Source of the DNA: Alphaproteobacteria bacterium
GTDB taxonomy: Bacteria; Pseudomonadota; Alphaproteobacteria; RS24
Length of the DNA: 9,359 nucleotides
NCBI GenBank assembly: GCA_009920875.1
Contig: RFZE01000052.1
Span: forward strand, 1-9,359
Direction of reading: 5' to 3'
The notes beneath the pieces were generated by a model, which was not told the origin of the DNA, did not search any database, and was given only the letters and a program-made list of their open reading frames with translations. The translations under genes were made by a program, and so were the position numbers. Positions 1 to 5,978 of this stretch are shown in pieces (position 1 is the stretch's first letter; each line of letters opens with the position of its first letter).

Positions 1-257
1 AGGATGATGCGTCGCGCAATTTGTTTTATGTGCGCGACCCTGAAGCCATTGGCGCGCATTGGCAACTCGCTTTACCACCCGTATTGGGCGAGGCGGCCTT
101 GGCCAATGAAGCTTGGCCGCGCGGCGGGCAAACACGCTTTTCCATGCCCAATAATCATTTGCAATATGCCGTGACCTGGTTCGGCTTGGCCATTGTGCTT
201 GTGATTGTCTCAGGCTTGTGGCACATCCGACACTGGAAATCGCAAGCGAAAGGGTGA
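1..257 (+). CDS. SURF1 family cytochrome c oxidase assembly protein (3' part)
   Basis: This is the C-terminal 84 residues of a SURF1 (Shy1) protein; the 5' end lies outside the window and the reading frame enters at base 3. SURF1 proteins sit in the inner membrane and help insert haem a into subunit I of aa3-type cytochrome oxidases. Visible family marks are the stretch NNHLQYAVTWFGLA, the signature at the start of the second membrane helix, and that helix itself (about AVTWFGLAIVLVIVSGLW), followed by a short basic tail (HIRHWKSQAKG). The preceding residues (LFYVRDPEAIGAHW) fit the intermembrane/periplasmic domain. The stop is 5 nt before the likely thrC start, and the thrC ribosome binding site lies within the last codons, so the two genes are probably co-transcribed. 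In many alphaproteobacteria SURF1 closes a cox gene cluster; whether that holds here is not visible. Confidence 0.9.
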   Translation, partial: DDASRNLFYVRDPEAIGAHWQLALPPVLGEAALANEAWPRGGQTRFSMPNNHLQYAVTWFGLAIVLVIVSGLWHIRHWKSQAKG

Positions 258-262
258 GCCGT

Positions 263-1660
263 GTGAAATATATCTCGACCAGAGGTGAAGCGCCGATATT
301 AGGTTTTGAAGAGGCTTTGCTGGCCGGATTGGCCAGCGATGGCGGTCTTTATGTGCCCGAAAGCTGGCCGCGCCTGTCGGAAGCGATGATTGCCGGTTTT
401 GCCGATAAAAGTTTTCAAGAAATTGCCGTTGATGTGCTGCACCCGTTTATGGGTGATGATGTGCCGCGCGGCCGCCTCGCCGAAGTGGTCAATGAGGCCT
501 ATGCCGGTTTTGAGCATGATGAGGTAACGCCGCTGACCGATTTGGGTGACGGGCAATATTTCCTCGAGCTTTATCACGGGCCGACTTTGGCCTTTAAAGA
601 TGTCGCCATGCAATTGCTGGCGCGGCTGATGGATGATGCGCTGGTGCGGCGCGGGCAACGCGCGACCATTATCGGTGCGACTTCGGGCGATACGGGCGGC
701 GCGGCCATTGAGGCGTTTCGCGGCCGCGAAGCGGTTGACGTGTTTATCCTGTTTCCCGATGGCCGCGTGTCGGATGTGCAAAGAAAGCAAATGACCACGC
801 CGCAAGATGCCAATGTGCATACGCTGTCGGTCGATGGCACATTTGACGATTGTCAGGCATTGGTGAAGGGCATGTTCAATGATGCGCCGTTTAGAAGCGA
901 GATGGCTTTGGCCGGTGTCAATTCCATAAACTGGGCGCGGGTAATGGCGCAAATTACCTATTATTTTGTCGCCGCCGCCAAATTGGGCGCGCCCCGACAG
1001 CCCGTCGCCTTTTCCGTGCCGACCGGCAATTTCGGCGATATTTTTGCCGGTTATGTTGCCGCGCAAATGGGCCTGCCGGTGGCGCAATTAATGATTGCCA
1101 CAAATGTGAATGATATTTTGGCGCGCACTTTGGCCAGTGGTGTCTATAAAACCGATAAGGTGATTGCCACGCAAAGCCCGAGCATGGACATTCAAGTGTC
1201 GAGCAATTTTGAACGGCTTTTGTTTGAAGTGACGGGGCGCGATGCGGCGCGGGTGCGCGCTTTAATGGGGGCGCTGGCGCAAGCAGGGCGCTTTGATATG
1301 AACGATAAGGAATTGCAGCTGATGCACGCGCTGTTTGGTGCCGAACGCATTGATGAAAGCGAAACGCTGGATATTATGCGCCGCTTTCACGAGGCGCATG
1401 GCTTTCAAATCGACCCGCATAGCGCGGTCGGCATGGGCGCGGCCGAGAAAGCTGTACTGCCCGATGGCGTGCCGATGGTAACATTGGCGACGGCGCATCC
1501 GGCTAAATTCCCCAAAGCGGTGACGGCCGCTTATGATGCTGAACCCGACACGCCTCAGCGGGTGCTGGATATGTTGCAAGAAGAAGAGCGTCTGACGCCG
1601 GTGGCCAATGATTTGGCGGCGGTTGAAAATGCCATTCGTGAAAAGGCGCGCCTTGTTTAG
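263..1660 (+). CDS. thrC: Threonine synthase
   Basis: A PLP-dependent enzyme that converts O-phosphohomoserine to threonine and phosphate, the last step of threonine synthesis, in the cytoplasm. With the GTG start at 263 the protein has 465 residues and begins VKYISTRG (read as MKYISTRG), the usual beginning of bacterial ThrC. A purine-rich site (AAAGGGTGAG, about 249-258) lies just upstream; GTG 254 and GTG 218 are also in frame but fit the site or the family start less well. The PLP lysine is K112 in PTLAFKD; the phosphate-binding loop GATSGDTGG follows at about 138-146, and SVPTGNFGD at about 251-259 is another conserved PLP-contact segment. The length matches the longer ThrC class. The last 32 nt overlap the next gene if that starts at 1629. 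The partner kinase gene thrB is about 3.3 kb away on the other strand, so the two genes do not share an operon. Confidence 0.95.
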   Translation: MKYISTRGEAPILGFEEALLAGLASDGGLYVPESWPRLSEAMIAGFADKSFQEIAVDVLHPFMGDDVPRGRLAEVVNEAYAGFEHDEVTPLTDLGDGQYFLELYHGPTLAFKDVAMQLLARLMDDALVRRGQRATIIGATSGDTGGAAIEAFRGREAVDVFILFPDGRVSDVQRKQMTTPQDANVHTLSVDGTFDDCQALVKGMFNDAPFRSEMALAGVNSINWARVMAQITYYFVAAAKLGAPRQPVAFSVPTGNFGDIFAGYVAAQMGLPVAQLMIATNVNDILARTLASGVYKTDKVIATQSPSMDIQVSSNFERLLFEVTGRDAARVRALMGALAQAGRFDMNDKELQLMHALFGAERIDESETLDIMRRFHEAHGFQIDPHSAVGMGAAEKAVLPDGVPMVTLATAHPAKFPKAVTAAYDAEPDTPQRVLDMLQEEERLTPVANDLAAVENAIREKARLV

Positions 1661-2576
1661 GCGGCTGGTGGCATATTTTGCCGTTTTGGCCATGTTGGTT
1701 CCCTTTGGGTCGGCCACAGCCTCCGACCCGTTGCGTCTGAATGAAAGTTTCCGCCTGCTTGAGCTGACTTCCTATATGCGCGCCGTCGAGGGCGGCGGTC
1801 ATGTGTTCGCCGTGCAAAATGGTGGCACGGAGGAATTGTCGCTTATTTTGCACCATTTGCCGCAAAATGATTTGGCGATTGCGTTGAACCTGCAACCGAC
1901 AGCACCGCCGCTTTTGCGTCTGTTCTCATCTGATGACCGCGAATTTGCCGGCCAGCCCGGTGCTTTGGAAAAATTGACATTCACCGTGCCGGAGGGGCAG
2001 GTGCAAAGTTTTTTCCTGCCACCCTTAGACGCCGCCGACACTGTGCCGCAATTATTTTTATGGTCGCCTGAAGCGCTATCGGCCTATGAGAGCAGCCGTC
2101 AGACATTCCACAGCACGGTCTTGTTGCTTCTGTCATTATTGTTTTTGCTGGCCATTGGCGTGGCCGTGGTGCGCCGCTCGCGCCGCGCCGTCTATGCGCT
2201 GGTCATGGCCGGCGGGCTTATGGTTTTGCTGAGCAGCCTGTGGATGCGCGATGTTTTGCCGAGCGGCGAAAGTTTGCAATTTCTGCTCGTCAACCGCCTC
2301 GACGCCATTCGCATTGCGCTGGCCATTGGCGCATTGATGAGTGTGCTGGCGCATCTCAATCTGGTGGTCAAACAAATCATCAACCGCAATTATTGGACGC
2401 GGGTGATTATCTTCAGCGATGCCGCTTTGCTGGCTTTTGCGATATTTTGGATTTGGCAGATTTATGCGCCCAATTTTGCCGGTCTTTTATCCGTAGAGTT
2501 AAGCCAAATGGCTTTGGCCATGACCTGCGCGACCGTGCTGCTGGGCGCTGTTTTTGTGCCGGATCGGCGGCAATAA
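1629..2576 (+). CDS. Secreted-domain membrane protein resembling a 7TM-type sensor without output domain
   Basis: Function not recognised with certainty. From ATG 1629 the protein has 315 residues; ATG 1608 (overlap with thrC 53 nt) and GTG 1641 are alternatives. I prefer 1629 because it gives a compact basic N-region (MPFVKRRALFRR), a hydrophobic core and a possible signal peptidase site after SATA. About 130 extracytoplasmic residues follow (mostly beta-like, ending LFLWSPEALSAYESS), then about five hydrophobic helices: near TVLLLLSLLFLLAIGVAVV, AVYALVMAGGLMVLLSSLW, the segment around IRIALAIGALMSVLAHLNLVV, VIIFSDAALLAFAIFWIW, and ALAMTCATVLLGAVFV. The protein ends VPDRRQ. The plan of an extracytoplasmic domain followed by a helix bundle resembles 7TMR-DISM receptors, which normally carry two more helices and a GGDEF, EAL or kinase domain; none is present. 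It could be a truncated receptor or an independent membrane protein. Overlap with thrC suggests translational coupling. Confidence 0.7.
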   Translation: MPFVKRRALFRRLVAYFAVLAMLVPFGSATASDPLRLNESFRLLELTSYMRAVEGGGHVFAVQNGGTEELSLILHHLPQNDLAIALNLQPTAPPLLRLFSSDDREFAGQPGALEKLTFTVPEGQVQSFFLPPLDAADTVPQLFLWSPEALSAYESSRQTFHSTVLLLLSLLFLLAIGVAVVRRSRRAVYALVMAGGLMVLLSSLWMRDVLPSGESLQFLLVNRLDAIRIALAIGALMSVLAHLNLVVKQIINRNYWTRVIIFSDAALLAFAIFWIWQIYAPNFAGLLSVELSQMALAMTCATVLLGAVFVPDRRQ

Positions 2577-3140
2577 TCAGGCTTCACCGCCACTATTTGA
2601 CAGCATGGCAAAATCAATGCCGAGCTTGCCGATCAACTTTTTATAGAGCGCCTCAGTATTGGCGGCGAACACATCGCCAATATCGGCTTCAACAATCAGC
2701 CAAGCATTATCTTGTATTTCATTTTCAAGCTGGCCCGGCCCCCATCCGGCATAGCCGAGCACAAGCCGCATATGTTGCGGCCCTTTGCCTTCGGCCGCTT
2801 GCACCAAAATATCAAGGCTTTGTGTGACGCTGACCGGTTCCTCATCAGCCAATCTGGCGTCTGTTGAATATAAAACAAAGCCGTTTTCCGGCTGCACCGG
2901 CCCTCCGACAAATACCGGTAAATTGCGCAAGCCCGTCTCAGATACGCTACGCGGCAAATTGCTGGCGATTTCGCCAAGCGTCAGGCCATCGGTCGGGCGA
3001 TTGACAATAAACCCCATCGCTCCTTCATGATCATGCGCCAGCATATAAATCACACTGCGCTCAAAGCGCGGGTCACCCATGCCGGGCATGGCTAGCAAAA
3101 ATTGGCCGGCCAGATTGATATCTGTATCAGCATTGCTCAT
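2577..3140 (-). CDS. YqgE/AlgH family protein (UPF0301)
   Basis: A 187-residue protein of the UPF0301 (DUF179, YqgE/AlgH) family, whose biochemical role is not settled; the name AlgH comes from an alginate-regulation phenotype in Pseudomonas. The full domain is present: the N-terminal GQFLLAMPGMGDPRFERSV, then EGAMGFIVNRPT, FVGGPVQPENGFVLY, LVLGYAGWGPGQLE and DNAWLIVEAD, in the order usual for the family. No signal peptide or membrane helix is seen, so it should be cytoplasmic. The length is normal. The ATG at 3140 has no clear ribosome binding site, and a possible promoter ends only 6 nt upstream, so the message may be leaderless. The stop codon lies directly against the stop of the convergent membrane protein gene, with no base between them. 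Confidence 0.93.
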   Translation of the reverse strand: MSNADTDINLAGQFLLAMPGMGDPRFERSVIYMLAHDHEGAMGFIVNRPTDGLTLGEIASNLPRSVSETGLRNLPVFVGGPVQPENGFVLYSTDARLADEEPVSVTQSLDILVQAAEGKGPQHMRLVLGYAGWGPGQLENEIQDNAWLIVEADIGDVFAANTEALYKKLIGKLGIDFAMLSNSGGEA

Positions 3141-3146
3141 GGACAG

Positions 3147-3175
3147 AGTTTAGGCATCACAGGCGGATGAAACAA
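3147..3175 (-). promoter_or_regulatory. Possible promoter of the yqgE-type gene
   Basis: On the reverse strand TTGTTT (3175-3170) and TAAACT (3152-3147) are separated by exactly 17 nt. The -35 matches three of six and the -10 four of six consensus positions. The -10 ends only 6 nt before the ATG at 3140, so transcription would begin at or next to the start codon, in line with the missing ribosome binding site. This is a weak match judged by eye. Confidence 0.3.
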
Positions 3176-3231
3176 TTCCCTTTCGTGCGATTGAAACTCG
3201 TCTTGTCTCAGCGAAGCAGCTATAAAGAGGC

Positions 3232-4050
3232 ATGTTGGTTTTGCGACAAATCAGAATTTTTGCGGTTCTCGCTTTTGGCTGGCTCATCGCACCGGCGCAA
3301 GCTTTGGTTGACGGCCCTTGGATAGAAGAAGAACCGGCGCGCTATCGCATGATAGCGGCCGAAGTGGACGGCACGCCCTATGCCGCTTTGCAAGTGCAGC
3401 TAAAGCCGGGCTGGTATACTTATTGGCGCTATCCCGGTGCCAGCGGGCTGGAGCCGGAATTTTCTTTTGCCGATAGTCGCGGTGTGTCCGCCGATACGGT
3501 GATTTATCCGGCACCCTATTTCTTCGATGACGGGGTTGGCGGCTATAATGGGTATAAGGATGAGACGGGTTTCGTTTTTCCGCTCTCCATGGAGCCGAGC
3601 GCTGAATTGAATATGCAGGGAATGATTGGCGTGTGCCGCGAGGTTTGCGTGCCGATGGACATTGCACAAAAGCTGGTTTTCAATCGCGACGGGCTGAAAA
3701 CCTCGCCGCATAAGGAAGCGATTGCCGCCCTATTGGCATTGCAGCCGGGGGCGCCGTCAAAAGAATTGGTCATTCGTTCGGCCAGTTTCGATGGCGTGTC
3801 GATTCAACTTGTGGTCAGCGGCACGGCGCTTGAAACCGTTTCGGTCATCACCATTCCCGGTCCGCATGATGTTATCGGTTTGCCGCGCATTGCCGGTCGT
3901 GATGAAGATGCTTTTTTGTTGGAAATTCCTGCATGGTCAAAGCTTGACCATCCGCTCATAGGGCGTAAATTAACCTTCTTCGTCAGGGCAGGCGCACGGG
4001 CTATCGAACAAGAAATTCAGGTGCGTGACCACCGCTTGCTTCCACAATAA
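3232..4050 (+). CDS. Secreted DsbD N-terminal (alpha) domain protein
   Basis: A 272-residue exported protein related to the N-terminal domain of DsbD/ScsB (DsbD_N, also called DsbC in Pfam), which takes electrons from the membrane part of DsbD and hands them to periplasmic thiol proteins. A signal peptide is clear: basic start (RQIR), hydrophobic core, and a likely cleavage after PAQA near residue 24. Family marks are LKPGWYTYWRYPG (about 58-69), the DDGVGGYNGYKDETGFVFP segment, and a cysteine pair C135/C139 in GVCREVCVPM. There are no membrane helices and no C-terminal thioredoxin domain, so a separate electron donor would be needed. The ATG at 3232 is only 1 nt from an AAAGAGG site; the in-frame TTG at 3241 would have a better spacing and would still keep the signal peptide. 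The gene is followed 30 nt later by a peroxiredoxin gene, probably in one operon. Confidence 0.85.
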   Translation: MLVLRQIRIFAVLAFGWLIAPAQALVDGPWIEEEPARYRMIAAEVDGTPYAALQVQLKPGWYTYWRYPGASGLEPEFSFADSRGVSADTVIYPAPYFFDDGVGGYNGYKDETGFVFPLSMEPSAELNMQGMIGVCREVCVPMDIAQKLVFNRDGLKTSPHKEAIAALLALQPGAPSKELVIRSASFDGVSIQLVVSGTALETVSVITIPGPHDVIGLPRIAGRDEDAFLLEIPAWSKLDHPLIGRKLTFFVRAGARAIEQEIQVRDHRLLPQ

Positions 4051-4080
4051 ACGCGTAAGCGAAACAAAAGGGGACAGATT

Positions 4081-4569
4081 ATGACCATTAAACCGGGCGA
4101 CAAGCTACCCGATGCAACCTTAATGCATTTGACCGATGCCGGACCGGCACCGATCAGCACAGAAGAATTATTTGGCGGCAAAACCGTCGCCCTATTTGCC
4201 GTTCCGGGCGCTTTTACACCAACTTGCTCAAACCAGCATTTGCCGGGCTTTATTGAGAAATCAGAAGAATTGCGCGCCGCCGGTGTCGACACGATTGTTT
4301 GTATGTCGGTCAATGATGCCTTCGTTATGGGTGCATGGGGACAGCAGCAAGGGGCCAATGGTAAAGTCATGATGGTCGGCGACGGTAATGCCGAGTTGAC
4401 GCAAAAAATGGGTTTGTCGGTCGACAGTTCAGGCTTCGGCATGGGCACGCGTTCCGTGCGCTTTTCCATGATTGTGCGCGATGGTGTGCTCGAAACATTG
4501 AATATTGAGCAAAACCCGGGCCAGGCCGTTGATAGCGGCGCCGAAAATCTGCTCAGCCAACTCGGCTGA
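4081..4569 (+). CDS. Peroxiredoxin, type II/Prx5-like
   Basis: A 162-residue thiol peroxidase that reduces hydrogen peroxide and organic hydroperoxides, cytoplasmic since no signal peptide is seen. The active site PGAFTPTCS places the peroxidatic cysteine at C49, with T46 as usual; the conserved arginine is probably R127 in TRSVRFSM. A second cysteine, C74 in VDTIVCMSVNDAFVMGAW, lies 25 residues on, the same distance as the C51/C76 pair of plant type II peroxiredoxins, so C74 may act as a resolving residue or the enzyme may be served by glutaredoxin. The length is normal and no glutaredoxin domain is fused. A good ribosome binding site (AGGGG, ending about 8 nt before ATG) supports the start. 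It lies downstream of the DsbD_N-like gene; its stop is 2 nt from the stop of convergent rnhA. Confidence 0.95.
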   Translation: MTIKPGDKLPDATLMHLTDAGPAPISTEELFGGKTVALFAVPGAFTPTCSNQHLPGFIEKSEELRAAGVDTIVCMSVNDAFVMGAWGQQQGANGKVMMVGDGNAELTQKMGLSVDSSGFGMGTRSVRFSMIVRDGVLETLNIEQNPGQAVDSGAENLLSQLG

Positions 4570-4573
4570 TTTT
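4553..4573 (+). terminator. Possible intrinsic terminator inside the 3' end of the peroxiredoxin gene
   Basis: TCAGCC (4553-4558) and GGCTGA (4564-4569) form a 6-bp stem with a 5-nt loop, followed directly by TTTT (4570-4573). The TGA stop codon is part of the 3' arm. The T-run is short, and the reverse-strand copy has no run of T directly after the stem, so it would act mainly on forward transcripts. It is the only plausible terminator between the convergent peroxiredoxin and rnhA genes. Confidence 0.4.
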
Positions 4574-5000
4574 ACAAATAAGGGGCCATGCCTTGCCGCG
4601 CCAATTCATCGGCGCGTTCGTTTCCGGCATGACCGGCATGGCCCTTCACCCAATGCCATTCAACCGAATGGCGTTGCGCCTCACTGTCCAGTTCTTGCCA
4701 TAAATCGACATTTTTGACCGGTTTTTTGGCGGCGGTTTTCCAGCCGCGCGCTTTCCAGTTTTTTATCCAATTGGTAATGCCGTCTTTGACATAAACACTA
4801 TCCGTCGTCAGCCGCACTGCACTGCCATCAGGCAGGCTTTTTAACGCCTCAATGGCGGCCAGTAATTCCATGCGATTATTGGTCGTCTCGGCGGCACCGC
4901 CGGTCAGTTCATTTTCATTTTTGCCATTGCATATCAGGGCACCCCAGCCGCCCGGCCCCGGATTGCCTGAGCATGCGCCATCGGTAAAAATCTCATACAT
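4572..5000 (-). CDS. rnhA: Ribonuclease HI
   Basis: A 142-residue RNase HI, which cuts the RNA strand of RNA-DNA hybrids (R-loops, Okazaki primers) in the cytoplasm with divalent metal. All catalytic residues are present: D7 in FTDGACSGNPG, E45 in NNRMELLA, D67 in LTTDSVYV, H121 in WVKGHAGHAGNE and D131 in ADELA. Each is shifted by three from E. coli D10, E48, D70, H124 and D134. The basic substrate-handling region (NWKARGWKTAAKKPVKN, about 81-97) is also present. The start at 5000 has a GGAGAG site 7 nt upstream, inside the last codons of thrB, and the thrB stop is 3 nt away, so it is the last gene of the ispH-thrB-rnhA operon. It is of normal length and ends 2 nt from the convergent peroxiredoxin stop. 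Confidence 0.97.
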   Translation of the reverse strand: MYEIFTDGACSGNPGPGGWGALICNGKNENELTGGAAETTNNRMELLAAIEALKSLPDGSAVRLTTDSVYVKDGITNWIKNWKARGWKTAAKKPVKNVDLWQELDSEAQRHSVEWHWVKGHAGHAGNERADELARQGMAPYL

Positions 5001-5003
5001 GGT

Positions 5004-5978
5004 TTAGCTCTCCAATCCGTAATCGGCGGCGCTTGTAACGTGGCGGTGAAAGCGCAATCGGCGCAAATAATCGACCGGATTTTTCGGCACGACCAGCGCG
5101 TCTTCAGGTTGATTGAGCCAATCATAAAGCCTTGTCGTCAAAAACCGCATGGCGGCACCGGCGGCCAATATGGGCAGGGCTTCAATCTCTTCTGCCGACA
5201 TCGGACGCACCGATTGGTAACCGGCCAAAAGCGCGCGCGCTTTGGTAATGTTGAAATTGACATCGGCTTCGAAACACCAAGCATTGAGCATAATGGCGAG
5301 GTCATAAGCCAGCATATCGTGACAGGCGAAATAAAAATCGATCAACCCGCTGACCTCGCCCTTGTCAAAAAAAACATTATCGGGAAACAAGTCGGCGTGA
5401 ATGACACCCTCAGGCAGACCTTGCGGCCAAGCCGTTTCGAGACGCTGTAATTCTTGCCCGATAAAATCGGCCAGCCCGGGACTCGCTTCATCGGCGCTGT
5501 CTTGGCTTTTTTTATAAAGCTTGCGCCAATTATCCGGCCCCTGTCGATTGACGCGCCGCATCTCGAAATCGGCACCGGCCAAATGCAGTTCGGCCAGGGC
5601 AGCGCCGACAGCGCGGCATTCTTGCGGCTTTGGGGTTACCGTGCCGCGCCCCGGCAGAAAGCTGACCAGCGCCGCCGGTCGCTCGGCCAATTGGCCCAAT
5701 ATATTGCCGTTTTTTTGCATAATCGGGGTCGGGCAGTTAATGCCATGCGCAGCCAAATGCTGCATCAAACCCAAAAAATAAGGTAAATCATCAGGGTTAA
5801 CGCCGGTCGCGGTATCTTCATATATGGTCAGAATATATTTTTCATCTCCCGTTTCGACGATGAAATTGCTGTTTTGCACACCCGCTGCAATGCCCTTAAA
5901 TGCGGTTACATTGGCAAGGGCATAATCAGCCATGAACTCGGCCAATTGCGTGTCATTGATTTGCGTAAAAACGGCCAT
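5004..5978 (-). CDS. thrB: Homoserine kinase (APH-like, type II)
   Basis: A 324-residue homoserine kinase that uses ATP to make O-phosphohomoserine, the substrate of ThrC. It belongs to the aminoglycoside phosphotransferase-like family common in alphaproteobacteria and pseudomonads, not to the GHMP kinases of E. coli. Seen in order are an N-terminal lobe with GIAAGVQNSNFIVET (about 29-43) and KYILTIYE (about 47-54), the PAALVSFLPG hinge (about 101-110), the catalytic loop VIHADLFPDNVFF (192-204, D196 and N201), and the metal-binding GLIDFYFACHD (D214). Length is typical. The ATG at 5978 directly follows the ispH stop, with a GGAG site 7 nt upstream inside ispH, so translation of the two is probably coupled. 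Its stop is 3 nt from the rnhA start. Confidence 0.96.
   Translation of the reverse strand: MAVFTQINDTQLAEFMADYALANVTAFKGIAAGVQNSNFIVETGDEKYILTIYEDTATGVNPDDLPYFLGLMQHLAAHGINCPTPIMQKNGNILGQLAERPAALVSFLPGRGTVTPKPQECRAVGAALAELHLAGADFEMRRVNRQGPDNWRKLYKKSQDSADEASPGLADFIGQELQRLETAWPQGLPEGVIHADLFPDNVFFDKGEVSGLIDFYFACHDMLAYDLAIMLNAWCFEADVNFNITKARALLAGYQSVRPMSAEEIEALPILAAGAAMRFLTTRLYDWLNQPEDALVVPKNPVDYLRRLRFHRHVTSAADYGLES

Noticed and set aside
299..1087. A 262-codon open frame antisense to thrC
   Set aside because: It mirrors the codons of a well-supported thrC gene, its translation is rich in His, Arg and Gln with no recognisable domain, and such long antisense frames are common in GC-rich alphaproteobacterial genes.
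2566..2591. GGCGG/CCGCC stem between the convergent membrane protein and yqgE-type genes as a terminator
   Set aside because: Only 5 bp with a 16-nt loop and no T-run on either strand; likely chance in GC-rich coding sequence.
2240..2827. A forward open frame crossing from the membrane protein gene into the yqgE-type gene, a possible frameshifted continuation of the receptor
   Set aside because: The translation (rich in Arg, Cys, His, Ala) has no membrane helices or signalling motif and lies antisense to an intact YqgE family gene, so it is not a lost output domain.
3221..3226. TATAAA as the -10 of a promoter for the DsbD_N-like gene
   Set aside because: TTGAAA at 3191-3196 is 24 nt away and TTGTCT at 3203-3208 only 12 nt away, so no -35 fits. 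The A-rich stretch is better read as part of the ribosome binding region.
4051..4080. Possible promoter between the DsbD_N-like and peroxiredoxin genes
   Set aside because: The 30-nt gap holds the ribosome binding site and no convincing -35/-10 pair, so co-transcription is the simpler reading.
4934..5125. Small reverse open frame across the thrB-rnhA junction
   Set aside because: It overlaps both well-supported genes in another frame and shows no protein-like features.
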